From: Anagrus nilaparvatae
Lineage: Eukaryota > Arthropoda > Insecta > Hymenoptera > Mymaridae
Direction: 5' to 3'
Assembly (NCBI GenBank): GCA_022575985.1
Contig: JAKSXM010000231.1
Span: 23,164,501-23,228,500 of the forward strand
Length of the DNA stretch: 64,000 bases
The translations under genes were made by a program, and so were the position numbers. Positions within the stretch are counted from its first letter, which is position 1. Each line of letters opens with the position of its first letter. The notes beneath the pieces were generated by a model. The model saw only the letters and a program-made list of their open reading frames with translations. It searched no databases and was not told where the DNA came from. Positions 10,969-22,819 of this stretch are shown here, one piece after another.

Positions 10969-12876
10969 TTTTTTTTTTTTTTTTTATTGTTTGTTCGTTT
11001 ATTTTTTTTTAGGCCTCTTCAGAGAAGGGGAATTTTTCGTAAGACGAGGAGTATGCTGTTTTCGCATACCATACACCGTTATGTGAGACTCAACCTCAAA
11101 TTCGGGCTACTACCCACTAATCTCCCCACCCTTCTGCATTTATGATAATATCATAGAATCCGGACCAGGACTCCCTGTTTAGGTATTACTTCGGTTCGGA
11201 AAAAATTCGGCTTAGGCAATTTTCTTGCCATACCCTGTCAATAAAGGAGGAGAGTTTCCTACGAGAGGAAACCGGGACGTCTCCTTCCGGCCTTAATTCG
11301 TCGAAGGGCGGTCACCCCTCAGCGAAGTGTGGACACCCAAAAAATGTGTACTCAGCGGTATCCGGCTCGCCCGGGCAATGCAAGTATTCCGGAGATGCCA
11401 CCTTGCGGCACTTTAAAAGCATATCGCGGAAATAACCGTGACTAGTTAAGAACTGTGTGAGGTAGAAGTCTACCTCACCATGATCACGGTTCATCCAGCT
11501 TTCCAAGTCGATGATAAGGCGGTGCGTCCAACGTCCCCTCGGGTAACCATTCCACCTATACTGCCAACATTCCATTGTGTGGGAGCGAGCGCGAACAAAA
11601 GTTACGTCGCGCTCTTCTTCCACACGGTTATAGATCGTTTGCCTTTCCAAGCAGATCGATGGGAATTACCCGAGCTACTACCTGGATTGCTGGTTCTGAT
11701 ACAGACTTGTACGAGCAAGCGATTCGAAGTCCCCCCTGCCTCTGTACTGCACTTAGTTTATTGCAGTATTTTTTTATGCGGACATTATCTGCCCAGACCT
11801 CTGCACCGTAGAGCAAGATAAAGTTGACTATTGTCATCAATAGCCTCCTCTTCCTGAATCTGGGACAGCCGATGTTCGTCATCAGCGACGAGAGGGATTT
11901 TATTACCAGGCCTGCTGGAATTCCAGATAGACAATTGTCTATTGTAGGTTAACTTGTTATCCAAGAAGTCTTTGAAGTATTTGACCGATGATTTGGTGTG
12001 GATCATAAGGGGATTACCTCCGTCGTCAAAGCTGACGCCGAATATGGTATCAACCCTTCTCCGGGTCAGAAGGACAATCTCTGTTTTGGAGACTGCCAGT
12101 CTGAGTCCGTGATCCAACATCCAGCTATTGATAAGGCTCATCCAGGGTATTCTGCTGGTCCTCTGTCTCTCGGACTGTTATGGCTAGAGCGATATCATCC
12201 GCGTATCCGATCATGGAGTATCCATTCGGAAGCTCAATTTTCAGCAAACCGTAGTAAAAGACATTCCACAGATCAGGGTCCAGAACTGAGCCCTGCGTTA
12301 TGCCTTACCTCTTGTGCCATCGAGAGTGTCCCAGCGCAGGTATCGGTCTCGGAGGTAATCTCTGAGTATATTTCTCAGATAGTCTGGAACTCTGAATACC
12401 TGCTCGAGGGAGTGCAGAATATCGTCCCACTTACCCGAGTTAAATTTGTTTTTCACATCCAATGTGACAAGTAGGACGTCCGGTTTAATATCCGGTCGCA
12501 CTCGCGTGGCCCTCATAATGACCTTCAAGACTTGCTCGATGGCACCGATCGCGGAACGCAGCTTGGAGAAAACCGTGTTGGTCATCGCTAAAGTCACGCA
12601 CTTTCCTATTTGCCTGCCACAATCTCCCTCTAAGCATGCTCTCCATCACCTTGTCAATGGTATTTAACATACACAATGGTCTGTAAGATGATGGAGATCC
12701 TGGTTCACCCTTTCGCTTACTTTACAGAGCCGAGTGGGCCACTTTTCTGTCAAACCAAGGATTACCTTCGCAGCCGCCTTAAGGGTTTTCGCGGGTGTTC
12801 CGTCTGGTCCTGGCGCTTTTACATTTTTCATTGACCTAATTACCTGAAGCATTTCCGCCTCGCTAAATAGCGGATC
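10969..12876 (-). mobile_element. 5'-truncated R1-like non-LTR retrotransposon
   Basis: On the minus strand it starts abruptly inside the reverse transcriptase, just before NVKAPGPDGTP, and ends in a poly(A) tail (poly-T at 10969-10985). A 12-bp duplication of target DNA flanks it. Protein and 3' region resemble the GC-rich element at 30461-33369 (DFYLTQFLTSHGYFR, VIPIDLLGK, CPGEPDTAEYTFF), so the two are one family or close relatives. 5' truncation is normal for target-primed insertion. Confidence 0.85.
11312..12876 (-). pseudogene. Reverse transcriptase / C-terminal fragment of the truncated non-LTR element
   Basis: Pieces in changing frames cover the RT finger-palm region (NVKAPGPDGTP at about 12830-12800), LVTLDVKNKFNS (12460), a long C-terminal stretch with KTEIVLLTRRR (12095), RKRRLLMTIVNFILLYG (11860-11810) and the Cys/His motif HCPGEPDTAEYTFFGC (about 11375-11330). 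At least four frame breaks and stops are needed to join them. The YADD segment lies near 12200 in a broken frame. Confidence 0.7.
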
Positions 12877-12888
12877 TTGCTATATAAT
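12877..12888. repeat. Target-site duplication, right copy
   Basis: Second copy of TTGCTATATAAT, directly after the truncated 5' end of the minus-strand element. Confidence 0.85.
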
Positions 12889-13399
12889 GAACAAGCCTAT
12901 TTCTAAATAAAATATTATTTATCTTTTTTTAAATACATTAACTATAAAAAATTAATAAATTAAAATGGACAGAAATATTTAATTATAGTAAAAAAGTAAA
13001 ATGTGTTAAAATAAAGTGTTAAAATATTTTAAATAATAACGAAAGTTATATTTCTGATTGTTCAGGCATAACGATTATCATCGTTGAATTTCATCTTTAT
13101 CAGTGAAAACCAAATCTTTTATGTCTGTCATCTCTTCGTCGGATCGATCCATTGAGTCATATGCAGAAAATCATTCGTTTGAAATTATTTTTTTTTTGGA
13201 AACGATTTAATTTATTTTATTAAGCGTTGTGCTTAAGGAATCATCAACTGACTGAGCATCTTCGTTATTTTCTTCAATTTTCATTAAAATAATTTCCCCT
13301 TTTGATTCTTTTGCTGGCTTTCTTCTAATACATACAACATATTATTTTTATTGTATTTTTTATTGCATACATAGAACAAATCACAGCACATCACAGTAA
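12889..13399. other. AT-rich spacer with two short coding-like stretches on the minus strand
   Basis: Minus-strand reading gives an acidic peptide ending in a stop at about 13207 (contains KIEENNEDAQSVDD) and another ending near 13077 (contains SDEEMTDIKDLVF). Their codon use looks protein-like but they are short. They may belong to the gypsy copy 1 LTR, whose left limit I could not find, or to an unrelated exon. Confidence 0.3.
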
Positions 13400-13965
13400 T
13401 TCACTTATTTAGGAGTTGATGACCTACCTTTTCTTTATTATTTTGTCTTACTTCAAAATTCTTATTTTTCGACATAATTGTTTAATAATGTCCTTTTGCT
13501 TTCTTCTTTTTAATAAAAATGATAGTCGATAATATTAAAACTTTTCTTTAATCTTCTTAAATTTATATCTTACAACAATCTTAAACTTGACACCTCGTGT
13601 TCATATGGTCAATATGTAACTTTTATATACCCTTTTACAAACTTTAATCAAAATTCACTTTAATTTTTTCAACTCAAAAATCCAAAAATCAATCTTATTT
13701 ACTTTTAATTTAAATTAATCATTCATTAAATTGAACTTTTATGTATATTTAGAATAATAGCGACGACTAGATTAATAAAATAATTAATAATTGATTAAAG
13801 CGTGATCTCTTAAACAGGTAGCTAGTCGTCGAGTGTCGGTGTCACGTGTCAATCATCTTCTGGTTTTTTCTTTCTCCCCACTTTTTTTAATTTTCTTGAG
13901 TTGGTCAGGTTTTTGTCATAGTGTGCGTGTGTCGATATCTTGATAATCTATGTAGCCAAGTTACA
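13400..13965 (-). repeat. LTR-related segment of gypsy copy 1 (3' LTR; left limit unresolved)
   Basis: The right edge is placed by GTTACA|ATAGCCCTTCCC, which matches the LTR edge of gypsy copy 2 (GTTACA|ATAACCCTCCC). The segment TAGTCGTCGAGTGTCGGTGTCACGTG aligns with the copy 2 LTR. A minus-strand ATG at 13475-13473 followed by candidate splice donors (GTAAGA, GTAGGT) sits at the same distance from the LTR edge as the leader exon of copy 2. The matching 5' LTR is absent because the element is truncated at about 19785. Confidence 0.55.
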
Positions 13966-14391
13966 ATAGCCCTTCCCTTAAAGGGGGCTTTATATAATAA
14001 AATATTAATGAAAAAAAAAATATATTCTTTGTTCAAATTTTAATGGGTATGGATGACCATATCAAGATTAAATTCAATTGGGTTGATTTGACCCTATCCT
14101 AGATTTATTAATCACTTGGATTTTAAGGAGAATTTTCCTTTATTGATCTTTGTTCACACAAAAACAAATTTTTAAACAACAAAAAAAAATATAAAAAGAA
14201 AGGTAATAAAAAAAAATTAATAAAGGTTCACAAAAATTTCCAATTTATTTCACTTGTCTTCTAGCTATATTTATAGCTCTTGTTAGAGGTAAATAAATTG
14301 TATATATTCTATCTCTTAAAGGAACTTTATCCAAATCTAAGTTAAATAGTTCAAGAAGTAGGGATCGACGTTTTCGGTATCAAGTGTTACC

Positions 14392-15305
14392 TTAAGGTGG
14401 GGCGGCCAAAAGGTTAGGGTACATTTGCCAAAGGGGTTTAGCTTGATTTCCCCATTGCTTTTTATAAATGGCATAACGGCCTCTTGCATTTGGTCTTTTG
14501 CACCTCGGGCAGTGCCGCATAATCACGCCTTGTCTCCCACAGTTATGACAGACAAGATTAATGTCATTTTCAGGGCATTGTCTTCTGTTATGGTTTGGTT
14601 GCCTGCAGTCGAAACTACAATGATGAGGGGGGTCTACTAAAGCATCCAAGGGTACAGGGTCTAAATTGGAAAAAAGAACTCCAGTACTTTGATAATCGTC
14701 GTAAATCGGGAATAAGGGGAACGCATTGTAATGGCGTTCCGGCCTGTTCCTGATGAACGGTTCTTCTTCGTTTTTGTTCTCATCGTCGTCATTTAATTGC
14801 ATTTCGTCCTGTAATATTAGTGCTGGTACTAAATTTACTTCTGGGGCAGGTGGTCTTTCCCTTATTTCATCGGGCACTGGGATATTTAAACTCATTAGCG
14901 ATGGTATTTTCCTATAAACTTTATTTTCTTCTATTTCACTTTCTTTACTAGTATTATTATGAACATAAGGTCTTCTAAGAGCCTTGGCTACCGTGATTCG
15001 TCTAGTGGTCTTTTTTACATTGCCCGTATTCTTTGGTAGTATCATTACACCGTTAATATATTCGATGGTATGGGAATCTGATTTAATGTTGGGGTATGGG
15101 CCTAGGGCGCAAGCCTGGTATCCTAACTGTTCTAGTTGTGGGGACTGGGTCGTTTTTGGTGGGGTCATGGTCATCAAGGGCCGCTGTAGGGAGTATGGTG
15201 TCATAGGAGGGGTTGATGCCTAAGAGTAGAGGTCCTCCTTGTCTACATTCTTCTATAAATCCCACTACAGTTCTTCTTCCGCCGTTAGATCCATTATCAC
15301 TTCCT
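14392..15305 (-). pseudogene. Gypsy copy 1 ORF3: 3'-terminal zinc-knuckle protein
   Basis: Aligns with ORF3 of copy 2 (shared FIRNRPER, STGVLFSDLDPVP-like block, CHNCGRxGV, CPRCKR and the C-terminal LLAAPP). A splice acceptor GATTTCAG precedes the N-terminus at 15306, as in copy 2. The second zinc module CHNC-X9-CPRC is intact. The first knuckle reads CSFDC instead of CFNC, so the first Cys is displaced and the CX2CX4HX4C spacing is lost. In-frame stops near 15265 and 15250 break the N-terminal part; the open stretch starts at 15204. Role unknown; the motifs predict nucleic-acid binding. Confidence 0.65.
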
Positions 15306-15675
15306 CTGAAATCGTCATGAATATTTTGATTATTATTTATTGATTTTGAATTATTTTCGTTAATTTGGAGAGGAGGTTTAAATCGACGTAGCTGTGATAC
15401 GTGAACTTTGAATATCTACCCGGAGAGTCTACTTCATAAGTGTTAGTTCACAACTCTTTAGTGATTTTTGTAGGTTCTTCGTTTCTAGGCAATAGCTTCG
15501 CGGCAAAATGTTTATCCGATGAAGATAAACACTGGGTCTTTCTATGAACCACTTCCCCCTCCCTCAAAATTACATCCATCCTACCTTTATCGTAATTTAA
15601 TTTTTGTTTTTCTCTAGCGTCGTCAATATACTTAGCTACTAGGTCCCTTAAAAATTGCAATCTTTTTAACCTATC

Positions 15676-16196
15676 TTTTAATAATTAGCGGTTTAACTTA
15701 TGTACTTTTATTGTATTTTTTTAACATGGAACATGTTTATAGGGAGGGGGTACTTCAGAACTTGAAAATTAAGGGGGGTGGTCATATTTGTCCTATTTAA
15801 GGGAGGTGTTCAAATATGTCCTATTTAAGGGGGGTGGTCAAATTTGTCCTATTTAAGGGGGGTGGTCAAATATGGCCTATTTAAGGGGGGTGGTCAAATT
15901 TGTCCTATTTAAGGGGGGTGGTCGAATTTGTCCTATTTAAGGGGGTGGGTCAAATGAAACTTAGAATAATTAGGAGACTTTGAAAAATCTGAGCTTAAGG
16001 ACTTAATTTATGGACTTAGGGACTTGGAATACTATTGTTAAGTGACTTAATAATTCAGGTTTAGGGAATCAAAATAGTTTAGAATCTTATCAGCGAGTAA
16101 GTTGACAATTACAAATTATAAAATTAGAAAATTGTATTGTAATGTTGAGTAACATTTGTATTATACCTAGTCCTCATCTGGAAGTAAACATGTTCC
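15676..16196. mobile_element. Small non-coding element with CATGGAACATG ends and 28-bp repeats
   Basis: It splits integrase codons that are contiguous in copy 2 (AW|KNRLKRL), which gives the borders to within a few bases. CATGGAACATG at 15725 and its complement at 16189 form inverted ends, with about 45 bp more on the left. Inside are seven 28-bp repeats. Related sequence occurs at 62089-62265 (same CATGGAACATGTTTA end, then the CCCTAAAC and TTTGACCCC segments in the same order as the minus strand here) and probably at 47998-48174. No protein is encoded. Confidence 0.65.
15771..15956. repeat. 28-bp tandem repeat, about seven copies
   Basis: The unit is close to AAGGGGGGTGGTCAAATTTG plus TCCTATTT, with a few substitutions between copies. 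The G-rich strand has runs of six G every 28 bases. Confidence 0.85.
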
Positions 16197-19100
16197 ATGC
16201 ATTTAGGTTGTGTTTACACAAACCGGTTATAAGTTTTTCATTTTCTAATTCTAATTCTCGATTTAAACTTTTAACTGGTTTTGGTTGTCTTCCATAATTT
16301 AAAAACGCAGGACAAACTTTAGCCGATTCTTGTTTAGCAGTGTTTACCGCATGCCTAAATTCATGCAAGTAAAGGTCCCAATTTCGATGGTCTGACCCTA
16401 TGAATATTCTGATCATGGTTTTTAGGTTACGGTTTTGGCGTTCGAAAACGTTTGCTTGGGGGAAGTACGGGGGGATGGTTATAAATCTTACGCCATATTC
16501 CTCGATAATGTTATCGTTTACGGCATATTCTTCGTGGCCTCATAAGTGGTTTTCGAATTCTTTCCCATTATCTGCTAAAAAATACTCTGGAATTTCCTAC
16601 CTAAATATATATTAATTATTCAAACGCTAGTGCTTTATATTTACCGTCTTGTTTTCTAAGCGGTTTTAATTTTATCATTTTAGTAAGCAGGTCTTAAAAA
16701 ACGACTAGGTATTTAAATCCACTTTTAAAGCTCTTTGTCGCCACTCTAAGAACAAAAATAGCTTCCAATTATTGTCCTCGCCACTTACAGGGTCTAGGAG
16801 ATAATCTTTTCGGTGCATATAAATTCTGTTGTCGTGAATTTGCCAATCAGGAAATTTCCAGGGCCAAGTTTTTATTTCTTCTATTCTACGTAAATACCAT
16901 TTGTCGTTAATTTCTTCAAATATGATTAAAAAGTCTAATTCTCTTCTTTACATTGGTCTCTTAATTCTTTATATGAAATTCTAGATAAGGCGCCAGGAAC
17001 ATAATTTAAACCTTTCCGATATTGAATGTCAAAATCCCATGGTTGCAGTTCTAGGGCCCAACGTGCTAAGCGTTCTTTTAATTTTTTCGCCATTTTAAAC
17101 TAGAGTGGTCGGTAATGGCTGTAAAATTATAACCTTCTAAATAAGGTCTAAACATTTTTATGGCCCAAATCAGTGCTAAACATTCTCGTTCGGTGGCGCT
17201 ATAATTTTTTTCTGCGTCGCTTAACACTCAACTTATATAGACGATTGGATGTTCACCGTCGTCATGTTGTTGAGTTAAAACAGCACCCAAAGATTCGTCA
17301 CTGGCGTCAGTTTGTACTGTAAATCTTTTTGAAAAATTTGGCCAAACGAATACAGGTGTACTTACTTAATTTTTCAAAAGATTCTTGTTGCTCTTCGCCC
17401 CAAGTCCATTTAACATCTTTGTGTAATGATTTTACTAAGGGTAATTTTAACTCCGCAACTTTTTCGATAAATCTTAAATACCATCTTACCATACCCAAAA
17501 ATCGTCTGAGTTCTTTTAAGTTAGTGGGTGCTGGGTATTCTAAAACTGGTCTTATTTTCTCTTTATCAGGTCTTAGCCTATTTGCATCTAAGATAAATCC
17601 TAAACATAAAATTTCTTTGCAACCAAAATCGCATTTATCGGGGTAAATTGAAAGTCCAGCATCCGCCAACTTTTTCAAGACTATTCTAAGATATTGCAGG
17701 TGCTGTTCAAAAGTTTCTGTCGCTATGACTATGTCCTCTTGATATGTCAACACAAATGGTTCAAGGTCAGGTGTAATGATGCGATCCATCAATCTTTGGA
17801 AGGTTTTTGGACCATCAGTTACTCCAAACGGTATTCTGGTAAATTGGAGTAAACCGAGCCCTAGGAGTGCAAAAGCAGTGTACATTTTAGATGTTTCCTC
17901 TAGGGGGCATTGATGGAAAGCTTTGGATAAATCAATTTTGGACAGAAAGTGAGCTGTTCTGAGCTTATCCAAAGAAGCATCCAAATTTGGTAATGGATAT
18001 GAATCTTTTTCAGTCACTTTATTGAGGTCGCGATAATCCACGCACATCCTCCTGGTTCCTGCTGGTTTACTTGGAACCATTAATGGAGCACTGCACAAAG
18101 AACTGTTAGAATATTCAACTACACCTAAATTGATCCACTTTTTAGCTTCCTCGATCGCTAAATCCAACAATTTTGGTGACATACGTCATACTTTGCGTGT
18201 AACTGGGATGGCATCAGGTTTCACCCTAATTTTATGCTTAATTAAGTGTGTTTTTCCTAAGGGCATGGGGAGTGAGGGGAGACATTCTTTTAAAACTTTA
18301 TCAATTTCTTGTTTCTGATCTATGGTAATTTCCTCAATACCCGCACATTCTCCATATAATTGTAAATTATTTGTATTGTCGTTAGTACTAAACTGATTCC
18401 ATTTTTGGTTATTGTCTCTTACTTTCCATTCATGTCCGGCCGCATATACTTCAATTTTAAATAATATTGTAAAATCCATACCTAAGACTATTTCATATTT
18501 AATATCTTTCTCTCAACTTTCAAATCAATATTACCGTCTAACCCATCTATATGGAAACTTACTCTTAATTTTTCGGTGATAGGAGAAATTTGTCCTGTGG
18601 CATTCACCATAGCTGTATTATTTAAGGGCTTGAATTTATGTTTAAAATTTTCATAAAATTTTTGGCCTAAATAAGAGCCATTGGATCCTGTATCACATAA
18701 TGCTTTAATATGAACCGTTCCCTATAACAATATTAAAAAATAACCTATTATCTGTCGTCATAGCAGCAATATCTAACCTTCTTAATTTAGCTAGAATTTC
18801 ACTGATTTCAGCTGGTACCGGTGCTTCATCAGTTTCTTGCTTTCGTGGGGATTTTATTATATTGTTAGTAGGAGGTCGCATATCTCTTGGCAAAGTTTCT
18901 TGAATTTTAGAAACTAATTCTCCTATTCTAATCTCAGAGCTTAATGGTTTATTTTCCAATCTTGGCCATAGATATTTAGGAATAGCACCATTTTTAACTT
19001 CGTGATTTTTCTTAGGGTCAATAATTTCATTTTCAATTACTTCTTTGTCAATATTTTCTTTCTCAGGACTTTTAGTTTCTTTCTTATCACTTAGAAATTC

Positions 19101-19309
19101 TTTTATTAACTCGTCTTTTTCTTCCATACTTATAAGTGCATAGTCGGGTCAATTTCATTTTCGTTGTCAAAAATTATTAAATATTCCTGGTCATTTATTT
19201 TATTATTATTTATTTTTATATTTGTTACTTCATTATCGAATTTTACTCAATTTACTTTAAAAGTATTGTTACTTGCTCCATTTATTGAGAACTGGAGGTC
19301 GTTGGAGCA

Positions 19310-19770
19310 CTTGCACCCTCCTGTTTCCAGTTTGCCATAGCCTGATTCTTTTTTGCAAGACAACTTGGGCAATTGGGATAAGTTACATCTAACGTACCAC
19401 ATCCGAAAAAAACCAATCTATTTCCCAGTTGAGGTCAGGCTCCAACCTTGTGTCCTTTCTGAGAGCATAATGTACAATTACCACTGAAAGGGGTTCTAAT
19501 GTACTGTTGAGAATAGTTCTGGCGTGGGACGTTATATTGTTGTCTTGGCCTGTAATTACTTTGCCATTGGTTTTGATGTACATAATATAGGCACAAAATT
19601 TTGTTGAGGGGGGTTTGTTGCAAATTGTGGTCCACCTGGCATTCTAGGATAAAATGCTGTTCTAATGCCCTGTTGCTGGAAACGCCCTGTGTAAAATTAG
19701 GTCTACGTGGTCGTGGCTGTTTCATTCGATTTTGTTGAAAACCTTGTTGCTGGTTTTGTTGCTTTGAGTT
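19310..19770 (-). pseudogene. Gypsy copy 1 Gag C-terminal fragment (nucleocapsid)
   Basis: Two frames (19725-19435 and 19583-19389) give a Gln/Pro/Arg-rich linker and CTLCSQKGHKVGAC-like CCHC knuckle, then a CX2C-type second module before the Gag stop near 19310. The -1 slippery heptamer of copy 2 (GGGAAAC) is GGCAAAC here, so frameshifting to pol would be impaired. A 5' truncation at about 19770-19785 removes the capsid region. Confidence 0.6.
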
Positions 19771-19785
19771 GTAATGTCATTTTAA

Positions 19786-20145
19786 TATTAGTTTTAATAT
19801 AAAAAAATAAATAAAATTTTGTTTAATTGAAAAAAATTATTCGTTATATTACCTTCTTTAAACAACCAGTCTAACTATCAAAGTCCCTAATTCAGTTCCT
19901 ATTGTTACCAATTGGATTCAATAAGTGTTGTAGCAGGTAGATTCAAAACCACTTATTTTACATCAAAATTTGATTAAATTAAATTTTAATATTATATCAG
20001 GATATGGAAGGGAATGTAAAATGACAAATTAATACTTTAAATTTAAAAATACATTAAAATTTTATTTTTTTTTATACAAAAATAAATCTCATTTTTCATT
20101 TTTAACTTATATTAATATTTATATTTGCATCATGGCAAAATAATC
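19786..20145. other. AT-rich spacer between gypsy copy 1 and the Harbinger relic
   Basis: No coding frame seen. One border of the Harbinger element probably lies here, but I could not identify terminal inverted repeats or a TAA/TTA duplication. Confidence 0.4.
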
Positions 20146-21605
20146 TTAAAGCATATTCCTTTTTTGAGAACCTAGAATTCTTGTTCTACGAGATGGTAGT
20201 GAACGACCTACATTTACCAAGCCATTGTCCCTAATGAAAATTGGATATTCAAATTCTTCATCACGTTTTAGGCAAATATTGTGTAAGATACAACAGGCAA
20301 TGATATAAAATGGAATGATTTCTGTTGTGTTAATGTGACAAAAATCTAATATTCTTCGCCATCGCATCTTTAGTAAAACAATCGAGCACTCAACATAAAT
20401 TCTGGTGCTGCAGAGTTTTTTATTGAAATTGGTTTGCTCTGGAGTCAAATGTCCATTATCCTTGTAAGGTGTCAATACATGGTTTTGTAAAGTGTACGCC
20501 TAATCTCCAAGCAAACGAAAATCTCTGTTAAAAAATTGTTCGGTGCATATCTCTTGTATGCCAGAATATTTAAAGGCTCTAGCATCATGAGCTCTAGCAT
20601 CATGAGCACCACCTGGGAAACCAGCAAAACAATTGATGAATTCTAATCGATGATTACAAACAACCTAAAAATAAATTAATGATTTCATTATTTGTTTAAA
20701 ATTTTATTTGTAAATATAAATTTTATACCTGTAATTTTAGTGAGCAAAATTTTTCCCTTTTAAAAAAGAATGCCTAGTTTTCTGTCGGTCTTGGTATTTC
20801 TATTTCGGACCCATCTACTAAACCCCCAACATTTGGAAAACCTGTCCATCGACGAAAATTTGCAGCTGTTAAACGTATTTCATCTCGGTTAGGCCATCTT
20901 ATAAAATAATTTATGTAACGATATATCGCTGCAACACATCGAAAAACAATTTCCCATGCAGAAGACTCACCAACACCAAAAAGATTAGAAATTGATCTGA
21001 ATGTATAATAAAAATGGTTAACGAATAAAAATACATGTACCTTATTTGGTTGGAATTATAAAACAATATTTACCTGTAACTCATTTTGGTACTTAGATAC
21101 ATTAAGAAAATATACAACTGTTTTTCTGTACACACAGTTGCATTTCCAATATTGTCTATGCGCTGTAAATCAGGTCCAATTAAAAATAGTAAGTAATCAA
21201 ACGTTGGCCGTCTTAACCTAAAATTAAATTTTTTGGTAATATTCTCGTTGCTTAATGAATTAAAATAATTCCTCACCTGAAAGTCTTTCGGAATTCCTTC
21301 ATATTATAATGAACAATAACTGTTTCCACATAATTAACCACGCGTGGAATTCTACTTAAACCTCTTCCATTACGATAATTATTATTTATAATAACATCAA
21401 CAAATACATGTAATGCTCGTTCTTCATCATCAGAGAGTTCTCCTTCATCGCTCGAAGAACTTGACAAATAATTGTCAATTTGCACAATGTTTGCCATATT
21501 TTTTAAAAAACTAAACTTTTTTGTAAACAACAAACGTAACTCCGGCCAGCACAAAGAAACAGGTAGCATAATAACGTGGATAAGGTAGGCAACATGCTTA
21601 CCCAT
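20146..21605 (-). pseudogene. PIF/Harbinger (HARBI1-like) transposase, inactive
   Basis: Likely start is the MANIVQIDNYL peptide near 21495. Coding runs to about 21268, then RNYFNSLSNENITKKFNFRLRRPTFDYLLFL (in pieces, 21275-21070), a region with GVGESSAWEI and GLVDGSEIEIPRP (about 20830-20800), the GGAHDARAF block, LLGD followed by a stop (about 20505), AYTL and LLKMRWRRILDF. GLVDGS, LLGD and the Glu before the LLK block are the expected DDE triad of HARBI1-type nucleases, which cut and paste the element. A stop directly after LLGD, a stop near 20780 and a single-base frame break near 21275 inactivate it. The tail ends with a stop near 20146. Confidence 0.75.
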
Positions 21606-22194
21606 CGATAAACATATGATCCGAAAGCCTCGAGTTTTTGAATGCTGCGTCTCTCTCTAATCATGTATACCAATATTATTTTTTTTATTTTTTTTTAATT
21701 TTTATTTATGAAGATTTCCATTTACATGAATGTAATTAATTTTTTTTTTAAAAAACTTACCATCGTTTTCCGCCATTTTCTTTTCAAAAGAAATAACACA
21801 GCTGAATGAATAAAACGGAAAATAAGGCACACAGCTCGATACACAGTTTATTATTTTATTTCACTTTTCACCAAAGTAAAAAAAAAGTCCACGTTAAATT
21901 TTCAAAAAAAGTCCTCACCTAATTTTAATTTTGATTTCACAGTACTTAACAAAAAAAAACACACACGCGCGCAGTGGAAGCTTGCGGGCTGCACATAACC
22001 TGATAGGATATAAAAGGTTGCAGAGCGTAGTTTTATGTCAATTAAATAAAATACACTTATTTTATTTATTAATAATAAAGTTTATTAAAACCGATCTATT
22101 TACTCATCAGTTAATTAACACATCTATTTATTTAAATATTACAAAACGTTAAATTAAGACACGACAAATAACACGTGATACATATCGTTCAACT
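21606..22194. other. AT-rich spacer
   Basis: Apart from the possible mini-exon, no gene or repeat is supported. The other Harbinger border is expected here but not resolved. Confidence 0.4.
21761..21776 (-). other. Possible start-codon mini-exon (MAEND) with splice donor
   Basis: Minus-strand ATG GCG GAA AAC GAT G is followed at once by GTAAGT, a consensus 5' splice site. It lies about 160 bp upstream of the Harbinger transposase frame and could be its first exon or that of the element's second gene. Short and unconfirmed. Confidence 0.3.
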
Positions 22195-22209
22195 ATACAA
22201 GACAGACTG
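22195..22209. repeat. 15-bp target-site duplication, left copy
   Basis: ATACAAGACAGACTG here and at 22820-22834, both perfect. They bracket a retroposon with an A-rich 3' end. Confidence 0.8.
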
Positions 22210-22819
22210 GAGGCCAGCCGTGGCCGAGTGGATTAAGGCGCGCGACCTATAGTGTATATACTATATTATAAGTATATTCATGTGGGTCGTGGGTTCGAAT
22301 CCCACTCGATGACTTTCAGTTTTTATTTTTCAATTAATTTAAAAATTAATTTTCAAGTAAAAACTTTTAAGTTATATTGCGACTTATGGCCCAGGAACTT
22401 GTTTCCAGCATAGTATTTAAAAGAAAAATCGAATACTATGAAGAAAACAAGGCTCCGCGCTATGCTAACAGAGGTTTTCTGCAGTTTCCTCTGAGCCAGA
22501 CGAATGTCAGCATAGTTCCCATAAGATCTGAAGACGGCTGCGGACGCATTTATCCCCTCATTAAAATAGAAATAAGCTCGCAACCATTAATCGCGTAACT
22601 ACTTCCTTCTGCAAAAACCCATATTAAAATAGATTAAAAAACAGTTTTCTGAAAGGAACGATCAGTATATTGTAACATAGACGATATACCGGCTTCCCTA
22701 AGAAATAAAAACATTAAAACAGTGCAGAAGGTTGTGGATGCATGGTGTGGTTGTTGTGAGTCTCTGCAAGACAATTCAAAAAGGGATTAAAGTGCGGAGG
22801 ATAAACAATAATAAAAAAA
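22210..22819 (+). mobile_element. Retroposon with tRNA-like head (SINE-like)
   Basis: The body starts directly after the target duplication with a tRNA-like region: A-box TGGCCGAGTGG at 22221-22231 and B-box GGTTCGAATCC at 22292-22302, both good matches to the internal RNA polymerase III promoter, 71 nt apart. Acceptor-stem pairing is poor and the anticodon arm is expanded by an AT-rich segment, so it is not a functional tRNA. The body continues about 510 bp and ends in AATAATAAAAAAAA before the second duplication. This is how a tRNA-derived SINE, or an RNA retroposed with such a head, should look. It carries no recognised protein; an open frame at 22377-22598 (+) is probably chance. Confidence 0.65.

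Larger units (their letters stand above)
15440..19330 (-). pseudogene. Gypsy copy 1 pol (protease, RT, RNase H, integrase), multiply broken
   Basis: RT is open at 18182-17307 with MSPKLLDLAIEEAKKW, DYRDLNKVTEKDSYPLPN, DLSKAFHQ and the palm motif YQED (about 17750), where Y-X-D-D is expected. RNase H motifs [11 protein letters not shown] (about 17310-17280) and ATERECLAL follow across frame breaks. Integrase shows NGKEFENH (about 16580) and PQANVFERQNRN (about 16470-16430), the second Asp and the Glu region of the DDE core. Protease is cut short by a frame break near 18705. Shifts and stops at about 17300, 17220, 17090, 16690 and elsewhere rule out activity. RT matches copy 2 closely where both exist. 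Confidence 0.78.
13400..19785 (-). mobile_element. Gypsy-type LTR retrotransposon, copy 1, truncated and decayed
   Basis: Minus-strand order is truncated Gag (19770-19310), protease, reverse transcriptase, RNase H, integrase, a 3' zinc-knuckle ORF and part of an LTR. It is a diverged relative of copy 2 at 37612-47423, which lacks the RT core that this one keeps. Gag is cut off at about 19770-19785 by unrelated AT-rich DNA, so the 5' part and 5' LTR are missing. A separate small element sits in the integrase at 15676-16196. Confidence 0.8.

Noticed and set aside
15771..15956. CRISPR array (28-bp repeats)
   Set aside because: Repeats are directly tandem without spacers and lie in a small transposon in a eukaryotic genome.
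22210..22310. Functional tRNA gene with intron
   Set aside because: A and B boxes are good, but acceptor strands do not pair and the anticodon arm is distorted; it sits at the head of a retroposon with target duplications.
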